Positions 1 to 13,500 of a stretch of DNA of 64,000 nucleotides are shown piece after piece (within the stretch, counting starts at the first letter, position 1; each line of letters starts with the position of its first letter). The translations under genes and the position numbers were made by a program. The DNA is from Colletotrichum lupini (Eukaryota; Ascomycota; Sordariomycetes; Glomerellales; Glomerellaceae): positions 2,542,001 to 2,606,000 of the forward strand of contig NC_064678.1 in the NCBI RefSeq assembly GCF_023278565.1. Reading direction: 5' to 3'. Below the pieces are notes generated by a model. That model saw only the letters and a list, made by a program, of their open reading frames with translations, searched no databases and had not been told where the DNA came from.

Positions 1-3000
1 CAAGCAAGCAATCAAAAGGCCATGTTTGCATGCAGTATCCGTTAGCAACCAGGTTAGCAGCGGCTGTTTCTCTGTCTCTCCCGTCATGCTGCTATGCGCC
101 CCTCCATGCAGTTCAGCCGGGGAGAAAGAAAGGTGGAGAGCTGTTCCTCCCAATTACCAATACACAGAATGAAGGAACGGATGCCCAGAGATGTTAGAAA
201 CCCCAAGACCTTGAAAGACGCGGTCAGGTGCGTCAATGGCGACCGCCCGTCTGGTCGGTAGCGCATTTCTACCCCACGTTATCACGTTGTGGGAGCTTGT
301 TGCCCCTCATTCACCGGGAGAAGCTCGGGTGGCTTCCCCCTTTTAGCGTCATTTCTCCAGTTGTGTGCCCACCCAAAAGCTCTGGATTGGCTCATTGGCA
401 TTGGAGGCGAAGCTGAACATCGTCCCGAAATCCCGTCAGACAACTTTGGCGCGGAGACGGCGTGCGGGTGTCTCAGTTTTGCCGGAGACTACCCGGCCTT
501 TTGGCGATATTATCGCGGGCTTCTGCCGTGTCGCTGAACAGTGCAAACTTCGTATTACAGACAGTGACAACTTCTCCTGTGAAAACGATGCATCGAATCG
601 GACCCGGCTAAGGGAAGCGGACCCAACCAGCCATGACACGATGCCGATACTCCCCGAGCCGCAGATATGCCGCATTTAGGTGAACGCAAGCTCGCAAGGC
701 CTCATCTGTAGGTTTCATATTAGTGCCACAGTCCCGTCATCGGGTAACTGGGTAACTGCTTGTGAGATGGAGGCTGATGATCGTGGGACTCAGGGCACAG
801 TAGGAGGATGGTGTATGCCGTCTTCTCAGCAATGGAGACAGAATATTCGGGCTGTCTCTACCCTTACTAGACCTGAATGACTCCCTGGAGCTGCACGTAC
901 CTGCAAAAGAAATCACATTTGTCATCTCTTTCTTTCTCGCCTCCGAGCTGCCGTGTTCCCGCGCGTGACAGCCGAGCCAGGGGAACCACGGGATTGCTGA
1001 GTCGACAGCATGCCCCGCATTTGCCTGAATCCGATGAGAATACGGCCCGGACGTCTGTGCTGCATCGTCGGGATGGCACTCCATTACTGATATACCCCGG
1101 AGAGCCGGTCCACGGAGTCATGCCGTGGTTTAGAGGTCATATCAACGGGCCGAGCCACCACATCCGATCAAGCTGCACTGGCGCTACGGCCCTGCCCTGA
1201 TGATCATCAAGCGGGTGATCATTTCCCCCAGCTTCCCCATATGTCTATCTTCATCGGCAAGCTCCGCTATATCTCCATACCACAATGCCGAATCTTTCCC
1301 GAGTATCCATCATCTCCATCTCGGTGAGCGGCTGTAAACTGGGCATAACTTGAAATAAGTAGCCAAAAACAAGGATCCAATGACCATTCGCCTCTTTCCC
1401 GAGTCTGCCAAGTGGGCGACAATGATCTGCCGCTCAGCACATCCTGAGTTTCTGTTTCTACCGCTACCTTTGTCACTATTTCTCCCACTTTCGCTATCAC
1501 TACTCTTTTCAGCCACCTCTTTCAGTTCGTCCTCTACATGGTATAGCTAAGTCACACTAACAAGACTCTGAGAAGGATAGGGACTGTGTTGGCACCCATG
1601 TAGGGGTCTCTCTCTCTCTTGCCGAGACAGCAGCGCGAGGCCATGCAGTCACCCGCTCATCCGGCTTGGTTCCCGAGGCGGGGTGGTCCGAATACACCAC
1701 AAACTCGCGTAAGACAATGCACCACGGTGGCTGATTCGTTCCTTTTGGAAATATCCATGTCCACAATCATGTTTCCTCATCAAGATCCACCACTGAAGGC
1801 AGGAGTGTGGGAACGGACCACATGCTCGCGAGATGGGGTCTTCTCGGCAGCCGTGACATCTTGTCGGTTGCTCATTTGTCGAGACCCAGGGCAAGGAGTG
1901 TACGGATACTATTCCCAGATTCACTCCCCCTGGTGAATGATCGACTCGTTTGTACCCGTAAGGCGGGGAGGGATGGAGATCTCCTCTGCCGCTGTATGGT
2001 GTGACGGGTTTACGGATATAGGCCAGACCACCACGTTGCGTAAAAAGAATGTCCCGATACTTGAGACAACCATCACAACTCACATGCTCCATCGATCTCT
2101 CCCTGCTTTCGTGATGGTTCCTGATGATCACTATTGGTTTCGAGGCATACCTCCCGCATCGTCGGGACATACATGTGAGGGCGAACCATGCATGTTCATC
2201 TACTACACACATACTTTAGGCATGCGACAACCATCTGCGGTTCCTGCCTGTAGCTCGCGAGACATTGGAGAGACATGGACGGTACCGATAGTACGGACGT
2301 CAGCCTGGGTTCCCGAAAGTGGTCTCCATCTCACATTGTACAAATTCTACCTCTACCAAGCAAGTGGGCCAGAACTGCGGTTGGCTAGTCTATGTCGATA
2401 CCTTTGCCCGTTGACAGCAATCATCCAGAAGATCCCGTCTGTCTGTCTCCTTGTTGGTGATATGAAGTATCTCATGGCGTGAGCTCTTTCCCGAATGTAT
2501 GCCAAACTCGCTGCATAGCAACTGCCCTGGCCCCCCTCACAATCCGACCTAAGATCGTGACCGAGGTCTCAAGCTTCAGAAGTGAAGAGATGATGAGCCA
2601 TTGGATATGGGGGGTTCCTGTCGCTCGGGAAGACGAAGAACCACTTTATCAATGCCAAGTGTGCATGTATCTTAATGCCTACAGAGAGTCAAACCCCATC
2701 TACGATACGTTTCTCAGAGAGAGGACTTAGTTCAACCCAAAGGGAAAGACAATGTTCAGGCTGTGTTACGAGTTTCAAGAGACCATCCAGATAGATCACT
2801 ATCGCGAACACAGTACGACCGTCTTACGGTCACTACAGAGAGTCGATTACCTTGACAGCCGACATCACGGGCACTGCCAGATTGGTCCACGCGATGATTC
2901 TCTCGAGACAGTACTAGACAATTCACCCCTAGAAGTAGAATCACACCCCCAAGCACCAAAGTTAAGCATCTCGAAGCTCCTAGCTACCCCTTGGCAACAC

Positions 3001-3191
3001 TCGCATGAGGGGAGATTGCCTTGCTGACGGCGGGCATGCTCTACCAGCCACAAACCACCTCTTGTGAAGCTCCTTCAGGGGATCAGAGGCAGTCAGCTGA
3101 ATCCTATACCGACCTCTCTCCCCCTAGCTGCGTCGGAGAGGCTGGCTGATTAGCTTGATCTTCGTCTCTGGGGAGGTCACGATACACCACA

Positions 3192-3204
3192 GGGGGGGGG
3201 GGGG
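3192..3204 (+). repeat. Poly-G run (13 G)
   Basis: Thirteen consecutive G in intergenic DNA. Length may be uncertain because homopolymers are error-prone in sequencing. Confidence 0.9.
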
Positions 3205-4529
3205 TTGAAAGGGGGTACAGTCAACCAACCCCATGCTCAATTAGCATCGTATTGCCTGGACGCAGTGCGCCACCAACGAGATGACTGCATACTCTGCAGG
3301 CCACAAGTTCTCGGAAACACATTCATGTAGTCTTGAATATCATTTGACGACAGTTCATGAAAGGAGGTTCATATACATTGTGTCGGCCAAGGCAGTGAGA
3401 AGTATCACAAGAAGTAGGATTGCCCGACGCGCAACGATTCCCGTCTGCTTTCTTGGACAGGGTAGACTCAGTTTATCGTAAGACTGTACATATGGAGAGG
3501 CTCATTGACGATGCTCCATGGAGAATGATGTATGGACCTTTGATGGCGCAAACAGTCAAACAGAAGCACTCTCCTGCAGTCTGCCCTTTCATGTCGTTTC
3601 CTCCCCTTTCTACATCAAGGCACAAAATATCGCGAATTAGGAACGCATCATGGTCGACAACCAGGCTCTACATCACGATGAGGCTGCACTCGATCGCGAT
3701 TTTCGCAGCCCTGGTCTGTCAGGGTAGGGGATATCTACAGATTGCAGACAACAACCCCGTAGCCTGATCATACGATTTTGTTCTTTGTTGAACATCATCA
3801 CTAGCCCAAGGATACGAAAAAAACAGGTTTCAAGCCCATCGCACTCCGCCCAGCCCCTCCCCAGGACCCCCGGGAAACGATGCCATCATCCCCCTTCCCA
3901 TCGCCGCGCGGGGCACCGTTGGGGGAGGATCGGAGCACAAGTCCGATGCGGACCTAGTTCATCAAGGGAAAAGAAAGGAAATCGGACGCTCCGACAAGGG
4001 GCGTGTGTCTTTCTATTCCGCTGTACTACTATCACGCCCGGCGGAACGAGAAAACAGCAACGGCGGCCCCATTCATCTTCAACGCGAACAAGACGCCATG
4101 CCATTGCTGTGCTAACTATTCCGGCCACAACATGCCCATTCGGCATAGAGCCGTTTTAGCTAGTATCGGATTTCCACTCCTTCTTTTTCCATGACCAACG
4201 ATGTATGCTACGAAGATGGCGCCAATACGTTCAAAGGATGGCCCAGGGGGCGGGGAGACGGGACCTTTCGTTGATGTTGCGAGTGGGTAAATGCTGGCCC
4301 GGGCAGATGCCCGAAGTGAACGCAGCTACGAACCGGAAGGGGAGAATGCCGAGCGGTGTGGGCTGTAACTTGTAAGCCTGTTCGTGTTGGGGGCTTTGTG
4401 GGTGGGCGTCGTTTCCCGACCGCCGAAAAGTACGGTGCGGCAAGAGCGGCGGTGACTTGAATCCCCCGGTGTCTGCAACTGCAAGCCCGCTTACACTACG
4501 GAGTAACTACGTACGCTCTCATCATAGGA

Positions 4530-4554
4530 GGGAGGGGGGAGGAGATGGGATGGG
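4530..4554 (+). other. Potential G-quadruplex motif
   Basis: Four runs of at least three G (4530-4532, 4534-4539, 4547-4549, 4552-4554) separated by loops of 1, 7 and 2 bases fit the G3N1-7 rule. No adjacent gene is recognised, so any role is unknown. Confidence 0.45.
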
Positions 4555-6229
4555 ATGGAAAGGATGGCATACCTACCAGATCATGGATGGGATTGGGAGG
4601 CAGGGGGGGGGGTGAGAGTGCGGAACCGCAAGCCGGGAAAGTTTTAGAAGTGATACGTAGAAGAGAGACGGTACCTAAGTTGCCAATTGGCCAATTAGTT
4701 GGAAGCGATTGCATATGGCGTTGTTTTTCTGTTTTCCGCTTCTTCCAAGTCTCAAGGCTAGTCTCCCACACTTTCCGTACGCATACGCATATGCGCAATA
4801 TGCCACACGCAGGGCATCATGGGCAAAATTTAGAGAGCCTGGCAATGTACCGATACCTTCGCACGGCTTTCCGATTTCATTTTATTTTTTGATTTTTTTA
4901 AACTTTTTCTTTGTCCCTTCTTTTTCTGAAAGTCCTTCTAGAAGGGTGTGTAGAAGCTAGACTAAGCCAGACAGAGTTAGGCCCGTCCTACAGCTTACAG
5001 GACGCCATCTCGATCCAACAATCCACCCGGCCGAGTGCTGTGGTTCTTCTAATGGGGGCCGCAGGATTGCGTAGCAGCAGACAAGGGGACCGGCGCAGCA
5101 CTAGCCGCTGCCGTATATCCACTCCCCGTACGGACACATCGCCATCGCCATCGGGGACGCGGGCGACGGCCGGGCGTTGAGACGGGATGCAAGCTTGTGA
5201 GTAGCAGAGTAGGTAGACTATCCGTACTTTAGGGTGGTTTGGAATCCATATGGGCGTGGCATACCAGTACCCTTAGGTTCCCCCCATCCATCTTGCTCGT
5301 GTCCGCCATCGGGAAACAAGAAGGGTCCGCGGGCGTCCAGGAGAGAGCGGTGTATCACACATCGCAGGTACCGGTAGCCAAGCACACCAAGGCACATCAT
5401 TCCTTTTCCCCTATGTCGTGACACACGGGTCTTGCCTTGCCTTGGGCCGGGCTGGGCTGGGACTTGTCTCTGAATTCCCGGTGGGGGTGAGAACTTTCGT
5501 GAGTTTTGGTTCGCGAAAGACGAACAGACCTCGAACTTGGAGCAACGGCGTAAAAGTGTAAATTCCTTCTTCGCCTTCTTCGAAGCTTCCAAAATGCTTC
5601 CATAGGTGCTTCCACAGCCACCCACATCACACCTACAGTCTTACAGTCTCATTTTCCTCTCTTCTTCGGATGCACAAGAATGGAAACACGACGCCACGTC
5701 GCATCGAATGCCCGCAACAGCAGTTCCAAGCGCCACGGAGCGGAGGGGAAGCCTTAGGGTTGCCACGTTTCCCTCCCATCTCTGCACACCATCTCCGTGG
5801 CGTCGGATGGGTTGTGCTGCACAAGCACATGGCAAAGATGCCATGGCGAAAGGTAACTTTGATGACGATAATGGTACGTGGTGATGGCGTTGGATGGCGG
5901 CGGCGGCGGGATGGGTGTTGGCTGAACATAGCAGCTGAGTGGCTGTAGCCGACTGTACACTTTTAGTACTTGCAGCGTGACATTAACTTGCGCTGGTTCA
6001 TGAATCAAGCAGAGACCTGCTTCGTCTCGCCTTTCCAGAACAACTCTGTTGCTGAACTTTGGAAGCGGTGTACAACGTGCATCGTGCGGCTTGCGGCTTG
6101 CCATGTGCATGAGGTAGCACTGACCACGGCCACGACGAAAGCCCTCGAGGCGATCAACGTTGCCTGCCCGAAGAAACGAGCCGCCAAAACACGAACCAAA
6201 CTCAAGCAACTTAGCATGGCCGCGGAAAG

Positions 6230-6251
6230 GGGGGGAGGGGGGGTAAGGGGG
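6230..6251 (+). other. Potential G-quadruplex motif
   Basis: Runs of 7, 6 and 5 G separated by one A and by TAA. The first run can be split to give four G-tracts with short loops. It lies in gene-free DNA. Confidence 0.4.
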
Positions 6252-7844
6252 CTATAACGGCTCGTTAGATACCCTCCTTGTTCATTTTGCCAGTATTAGC
6301 CTTCTGCACGAAAGCAGGCGAGGCGTGCGAAGGGTCGAGATCATAACGCGTGGCAGCGTGGTAGGGCTCCAGATAGCCTTTTCCCCATGACATGAGACGT
6401 GCATTGCAGCCACGTGTCACGGGCAGCGCTATCTGTCAAGAAAAAAAAAAAGCTATACATTTGATGCCATCACACGAACCCGAGCCGCCTGTCTCAGATG
6501 TTTCCATGCATCAGATTCTGCACGGGGCTGACTCGCAGGGAGGGGACATTCGACCTCTCTTGTGCCTTTCCTGCTTCGCTATGTGTGAGTGGGTGAGCGT
6601 GTGTGTATATCCGTATGCATATGTGTGTGTTTGTGTACACACCATAACATGTGGGAGTGGTGTTGCGCGCATGAACCAAGCAATCGAATACGGGCGCACA
6701 CACCGATGCCATCCAAGATTTCTCGGTGATATCTTGGGCTTGTAGAAAGTGAGAGCGGCGGTTAGAAGGAATCTGGTCGGAGTACGGACGGATACCAGTG
6801 CCTACGGTTCCGTCGTTGTATCGTAATGCTGCATTGACGATGCTGGCACGTACTACTGTATAGCAAGTGTAGTCGGGCATCAAGTAGTGCTGCAACACAG
6901 CCATCACACCTTGTCTATTGCCAAGCCAGCACGTGGACTGCAGCGAAGGCTCCAAACCGCATAAAGATGACCATGGGTTGACCATTTCAGGCCTCAGCCA
7001 TGGACCCGTGTTGGGACGGATGGATGGTCGCGAGGGGACTTCTGTAGACTGCCATTGCGCTCTGACCAGCGGGAGTACAGAGCAGAATGGTCTTGTGAAG
7101 CACCGGAGAAACGACCAAGGGGGGAGAGGAGCATGGCGTCTCACGGGCTGCTTGCGAGATTAAGTATGAAGCATGACCGCTGCGGTCGTCGTTGATGATT
7201 TCGATTGGCAGATGGCGCTTTGGTTAAGCTTCCAGAAAGGGTCCAATTCGATTCGGGGTCGAGGACCGTGCGGCTGGGACGGGCAAGTTTCGGGGGCTTT
7301 CTTGACTGTAGACGGCATCTCTTTGCGATTCTTTTCCTTCTTGGGGTGAGTGTCTGTGGTGATGGTGGTGGTGCTAGTAGTGGTGCTAGTAGTGGTAAGG
7401 GGCGGATTTGTTGAGCACGGTGAACGGATGGTTGGTTGGCTGGCTGCTTCCGTAGCAGAACCGTAGAACAGAGCCGGAGATGGCGCTAGAATGGAGGGAA
7501 GAAGTCGGGCGAACGGTTTGGAGTGAAAGGAAGGTGAGCGTTGGGTGCGGAACGGAATACCTCAAGGTGAGGAGAGGTGAGGTGAAGGAGCGGGGCAGGG
7601 CAAGGGGAAGCGCGGCAAGGTGAGCACCTCACTTCTCTACATGCCTACGTAGTAGGAGATGTACTCCGTACGTACTACGGGCATGGAGCATTCATACGAA
7701 TAGCTCAGGCGCGGTCCCCTGGGAGCGCGACGATGGGAAGGCACGGAGGGAAGGATGGGAAGCGATGGAGGGGTCGGGCAATGAGTGGGGACCTGGATAG
7801 TTAACGCTAAAACGGTCCGTATTAGGTAAAGCTGGTCGAGCGAG

Positions 7845-7858
7845 GTAAGGTACCTTAC
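7845..7858. other. Perfect 14-bp palindrome GTAAGGTACCTTAC
   Basis: The sequence is its own reverse complement. Related GGTAC/GTAAGGTAC words recur through the intergenic DNA. A protein-binding role is possible but not shown. Confidence 0.5.
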
Positions 7859-8180
7859 TTTGTACTCTGACTGCGTACTTGTAAGGTAACGCAACTACGA
7901 TGTATCTGCACCTTAGGGTATCGTGCTTGCCTAGTAGCTAAGGCAGGCAAGACCCGGCAGAAGAAAGAGCACGAAGTTACGAACAATCAGGCGTTGGTAG
8001 GCTGTAGCACGTGTTGACGGTGGCTGGGTAGGGATCCGGCGAGGCGGCCGGCAAGAGATCAAACGGTGATAGGATGAGGCGCTCCGACGAAACGTTCCCC
8101 GTTCACGCCCATACGCACCTCAGTCTCCACCGCTGAACGCCCACGCCGCCCGTCCGATAACACGGCCGCAGCAGTGTTAG

Positions 8181-8232
8181 CACCGTGACCGTGACCGTAG
8201 AGTGACCGTAGCCGTGGCCGTGGCCGTGACCA
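8181..8232 (+). repeat. Degenerate 6-bp tandem repeat (GACCGT/GGCCGT)
   Basis: About 50 bases made of imperfect copies of a six-base unit alternating GACCGT and GGCCGT. It is in gene-free DNA and looks like an ordinary minisatellite. Confidence 0.75.
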
Positions 8233-9967
8233 CAGCCAGGGTCGGAGGGAAAACAGATCCCGAGCACGACCGATGGGAAGTTGCGATTGGCCTTGGCATA
8301 TCACGTACGAGTATGTCCTTTGACCCTTGAGCCCCTGGGGTCCGCTACAAGGTGATGGGTATAGTGCTCAACGACGTAGTATTCAAGGGACTACCTGAGT
8401 TGCCCTGGCATAGACTCATGAAAAGGTTGATGCTTTGACGTTTGTTCCCCTTTTCTTCTTCTTTTCTTTGTTTAAACTTTGAGCAGAGATGTAGTGATGG
8501 TGTAATTGGGACGGATGCCAAGACAAGTCAACCTCTCTCCCCGTGTGGGCTGGACTGGGGCGTAACCGGAGTACTTGGTGCACAACACGGGACGGGAAAG
8601 GCGGGAGAATCGCAGCGAGGAATGACCCGGGTTCGCATCAGGTGGAAGGCGAAGCTTCCGTCCCTGGAAACTCGGGAGTCGCAGCGGAGGCTCTGCCTTG
8701 AGCTGACTGGCCAAGTGATTGCACAAAAGTGAGTTGACATGAGGTAATGTGAGCTGATTTGGGAGCTCTCGCGCAGGGAGTATCCAGGCCGGAAGATTGC
8801 TGAAGAAGGCGGAGAAATGAAGACTTGTCCCAGGGTTACGGGCAGGCAAAGGATCGGGAGCAAGGCAGTGCCGGTAAACCGTAAAGAGGCAAGGCGGGGG
8901 TATTGAAGAATGGCAATGCAGGACAGGCATGACCGTGGATGGAAATCCGTAGGGCAGGGCGTAGCGCATTTGCGGGCGAGCATGGCAGCAACATCCGTCT
9001 TCTTATCCGATACAACCTCAAACCAGACCGCGTGGGATAGCACCTAGTAATCATTTAACATGTAAAGAGCACCTTTGAGAGTGCGAAGTGAATACCAAAT
9101 CTGACCATTGAGGATACTGCGTTGCGTTAGTATGAAAGACACTGCAGTTTGGCGACCGGAAGGTGACCGGGCAGACAGAGAAGAAAAGAGCAAGGGGAAG
9201 CTGGAGCCGGCCTCTTCCCAGCTCCGTTCAGATAGGAAACTGGGGAGAGCCAGGTTCAAGCGGAACATGTGGGCTAGAGTTGGACCTTCCCATGCTTGCC
9301 AAGTATTCGTAGTAGTATTATGGATAGAGAGTGGAAGCCTCGAGTATTCATGGGAGAGAAGCAAGTACCTATCAATGTGCGTCTCTGCAGTGTATCTACA
9401 AATTACCTCCTCCCTGGTCTGGATCACGGCGATGAGATGAGCAGCATATTAGCAGGAGCGATCCGGTGAATGACCATGGTTGGGCAGGTAACATGTGCTG
9501 CATACGTACACCCGGGACCCCCAGTTTGTTTGCTTTGCGAGAATGAGATGATGGCATGGCTTCTCCTCTTTGACACACAGACAAATTGTAAAGAAGGTAT
9601 CCATATTGCGGCAAGGGCATATGGGATGGATAAGGGAGATTCTTCTCCCCACCTGCACGACGGTGGGAGGTGAGATGGTGGGCATTTACTTTTCTGGGAA
9701 TCTCATGTTTGGTAATGAGAGATGAGCTACTTTGAAAGAGTGGCGCCTCGTACCGGGGTCAGTTTGACGAATCGATGTTGAAGAAGGGCGAGGATATCCT
9801 GCCAGCAGCTCCCGCTATTCTACACCTAAGTATAGCTGCGGCCGCTACACGACCGCTAGTCTTGGGCATATACGTAAGCTAGGCTCTGCGTAGTTAGTAT
9901 TTAAATAAGCTAGGCTAATCAGAGGCTAGTAATTAACTTAAATTATTTTAGTAAAAAGTATAATAAT

Positions 9968-10057
9968 CGACGTATTAGCCTAAGTTAACGTACTAGCCTA
10001 AGTCGACGAATTAGCCTAAGTCGACGAATTAGCCTTAGTCGACGAATTAGCCTAAGT
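9968..10057 (+). repeat. 18-bp tandem array, five copies
   Basis: Five consecutive copies of an 18-base unit close to CGACGAATTAGCCTAAGT. Copies 3 and 5 are identical, copy 4 has one change, and copies 1 and 2 have a few. The array sits inside the 776-bp transposon. Confidence 0.85.
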
Positions 10058-10429
10058 CGACGATTTTATTAAATTAGCTTAATTACCTAGCTACTTAGCT
10101 ACCCAGCTGCCTAATTAACTCGCTCGAAAAGCTAAAACGAAGTTAAGGATTTATAATGATTATTTAGGTAGGTTAACTTTACGAGGCGTTATTACTTTTA
10201 ATCGTAACTATTATTTTGTAAGTAGCCTTATTAAGTACTACTCTAGCCTCGGATAGAGTAGCGCTAGTTATAAAGTAGGTAGTTATACTCTATATAATCG
10301 TATTAGTAAATAAAGGGATCGTTAACTTCGCAATTATTCTCTTTTTATAGTATATTAACGTTAAGAATAGCTTTAATTAGTAATAGTAGTAGCGGTAGCG
10401 ATAGTAAGGTCGACGAAGTAGTAGTTATA

Positions 10430-10470
10430 GGTAGGTAGGTAAGTAGGTAAGTAGGTAGGTAGGTAGGTAT
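10430..10470 (+). repeat. GGTA/AGTA microsatellite
   Basis: Tandem four-base units (GTAG with some AGTA variants) just inside the right terminal inverted repeat of the transposon at 9786-10561. Confidence 0.8.
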
Positions 10471-10569
10471 GGGCAGCTGGGCTCCGTGGTCGGAGGCAGG
10501 GCCTGCCGCAGCCACACTTAGGTGCAGAATAGCGGGAGCTGCTGGCAGGATATCCTCGCCCTTGAAGAA

Positions 10570-13500
10570 GTATGCTGCGTGTCGAAACCTGAGGCGAGAT
10601 GGCGGTATTTCCAAGCAAAAAGAGGGCGTGCTAAACAGGTCCTCGCATCGCATCGCTGTCTGATAGACTTGAAAAGTCGCAACGAAAAAAAAATACCGCA
10701 CTCTGGATGTTTTTGAGACCGGGGTAAAGCGTTGAAAACGTATCGAACAGCAGTAACAGCAATGGGCACGGTTCCAGATTACGAAAGCTCACTACTTTGT
10801 ACACATGAGCAGCAAGCTGTACCTTAAAAGTCAAGGACCTCTGCAGTACAGGTATCCGTAACTGAATTGAAGGTTGGGTTTGATGCCACTTCCCTGCACT
10901 CCATAGGTATCTGCTATTTCAGAAAGAGGCTCTCCAATGAGAGTAATGGCGCAATCCACTTTGTATGCCATGCCATGCCAAGGAAGCCCAATCAAGACGG
11001 AATGCACTTGCATTTGCATCAGCAATGTCATTTCCCGCAAGTAATACAGATACAGGCTGTAGATTATACCGTGGTTGAGTATCTGGAAAGTACTTGGCTA
11101 CTTACTCATCTAGGTACGATGTGATGCTGCGCTGCGCTGCGGGGTGAAGTCAGTCAAGAAGTCAATCAGTCAGTCGTTCAGCTTGGGTAGACAGTCCAGG
11201 CCTGGCCACGGCACTTCGTACAATGTTCAACGAATCCATGGCTGCATGAGTGTCTGCAGACGCATTGTGCATTTCTGTCTATGTTTTTTTTTTTTTTTTG
11301 GCACGGCTGAGAGGGCTGACTGGATGTTTAGGTTGCTAGCAAATGGCTCAGAACCGAGCGTGTCTCGTGAAAAGGCAAAGTCCATCAAACCCTCAAATCC
11401 TCAATCCTCAACCCTCCGCTTTTCCTTAGCGTGAAGTGAGGGAGGTACCTTACCTCATTGCCATGGATCATAGAGCGCGGTTGGGTGGGCCACTCCGGCT
11501 TTCGCCTGGCACCAGCAATCAGCTCTCTATGACCCCACTTTCGACTGAAGTACCCTCGAGCTGCAGAGTACTTGCTTAGAGGTTTGTACTTCTCGAAAAA
11601 AGGTACTTAGTCCCACCGAAGCCACTAGAAACACACCCATCTGCTCGACGCAGCCAAATGAGGACTGGCGTGTCAACTGGACGGGCTGATAGAAACCGTC
11701 AGCCAAGACCCTGCCTTGCCTGATCCCTGTCAGCATGTGGTGATCGACCGTGCAGGGACTACGGGACAGGGGAGATCCCTCTTCTTTCCCTTTTCGAAGC
11801 TCTCCCAGAAAACGGCAGGATACCCACAAGATGGGGTTTCCACTTTCCAATGTCTTTCCCTAGACCCCTGTCGGTTTGCCCGCTCGTGTGCCCCTCCCCC
11901 CTCCGCGTTCCCATCTGCAGCAGACTGCAATCCCCCCTCCTCCTTCCCTCCCACTGCCTACACTACATCGTACCCCCCCGTTTTGGCCATGCGCGCCTGG
12001 CGATTGGATTGAGCCCAATGCGCCCGTTCATGCTCCCACCTTCTCATACTCCAAGGTATCCTCCCATTTCTCCTCAAAGTCTGTGATCCGTGATCCGTGA
12101 TTCCGTGCGTTAATACGGGGTAACGGGAAATGGAAGGAAGTACAGAAGAGGAGAAAGGCAGAGAAGAGGCAAGGACAAGAGAGGGGGAACGAGAGAGGGA
12201 AACAGCGATGAATTGGCCTCCGACAGGCATACCATACATTGTTGTCAGTGAGTATCATCCCGCTGGCAACAAAAGCTTCGACGGGTGTCTCTGGTGTAAG
12301 GCAACTTCTTTCTGCCTTGTTTCAAGAGGGTAAAAAAAAAAAAAAACACCCGGGCACCTCGAGCGCGGTTTTGCCCACTATTGCATTCACTCTCGCCCTC
12401 ACAATGCCCAAAAAATACTACAATCTTTGGAAGAAACTCATCACATCCAATGTACTTCGCCATACCCAAGTATTTCTACATGAAGTATGTACACACCGGA
12501 AGCTCAGCTTGAAGCTCCGCGTTGACTATCTATGCATGCGGACGTCACCTTAGTATTGCGTAGCTCATGGCGATCTTTTCGGCCCCTCTTCACTCCCCTC
12601 TACTCTACTCTTCCTTTCGGCATCCCGAAGTCACACGTGTCTCCCAGCTTTCCCAACTATGCCCAAAATGGGTCGTTTCCGAGTGTGCAGAGTGTTTGGA
12701 TGACAACGGCTCGTTGACACGCCGAGCCAACGACCTACAAGGACAGGGAACATCACTTTGAATCAACCTAGCCAGTCGCCGTCGACCCTTCAATTTTCAT
12801 CTTCAAAACCTGAGGTATCCAAACATTGACATGCAATAATCGCACCAGACCCGTCACCCATACGTAAACCAACCATACATATCTAGACCAAAAAGCGTGG
12901 GAAACCATAAACTCAAGTCATCTGGAATGGTCTGTCCTTCATTGACTTGGGTCGTGACTCGGACCCTTTCCGTCCATGGTTATGAAGCCATCCTGTCCCA
13001 AGCGACGAACGAGTGAGCTCTCATTTCAGCCCCCCCTTCCTGTCAGCAACCTGCATATCATGTGATTGCCATGGTCTGACACCTTTTGTCAAACACTCTC
13101 CAGCCTCAACTTTGACAAGCTTCCATCAAGGGCTTTCGAAGCTTCCAAAGAAGCCCGCCCTCCACTTCGTGTTGTCTTGCCACAAACTAAGCCCATCTAC
13201 CGAACAAAAACTTGAATGAACCCTATCGTTGGACGACGGCCTGACCGAGACTCGGTATGGATAGTTCAGGCGAGACCGTCAACTCTGCTGTTCTCTGAGA
13301 AGTATGAGAAATGAGACTTGAAGCCACATTCCGGCTCTGATAAGTCCGGGCTAGACGAGGCAAGACTGAACCGGTAGCAAAGTGAGAACCAATAACACGG
13401 GCCCGAAGCATCCCATAGAACAAGTATTTGAAGGTGGACTGTGTGTGGGAGGAGGTTGGACGTTGGACGTTGCAGAATCCCCCCGAGCCCCACCACTGCT

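Larger units (their letters stand above)
1..9777. other. Gene-free intergenic DNA with short simple repeats
   Basis: I see no supportable gene here. Open frames are short, overlap on both strands, often lack an ATG and carry no recognisable domain. The sequence is of mixed composition with CT-rich and GA-rich stretches, a 13-G run, G-rich clusters and a six-base repeat that are listed separately. No tRNA-like B box with matching stems was found. A weakly conserved spliced gene or a non-coding RNA cannot be excluded by reading alone. Confidence 0.6.
9778..10569. mobile_element. Non-autonomous DNA transposon with long terminal inverted repeats (776 bp)
   Basis: The element spans 9786-10561. 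Its left end and the reverse complement of its right end match over 57 positions (both begin GGGCGAGGATATCC) with only three differences. Immediately outside both ends is the direct repeat TTGAAGAA (9778-9785 and 10562-10569), the expected target-site duplication. Counting the next base, the duplication could be 9 bp (TTGAAGAAG). Eight bp suggests the hAT superfamily; nine bp with long terminal repeats suggests a Mutator-like element. The AT-rich interior has no transposase frame, an 18-bp tandem array and a GGTA microsatellite, so it must have depended on a transposase elsewhere. All three terminal mismatches are CpA-to-TpA type on the left arm, as expected from repeat-induced point mutation (RIP). 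Confidence 0.8.

Noticed and set aside
1649..2212. 187-codon minus-strand frame
   Set aside because: No domain, overlapped by similar-sized frames on the other strand, no splice partners.
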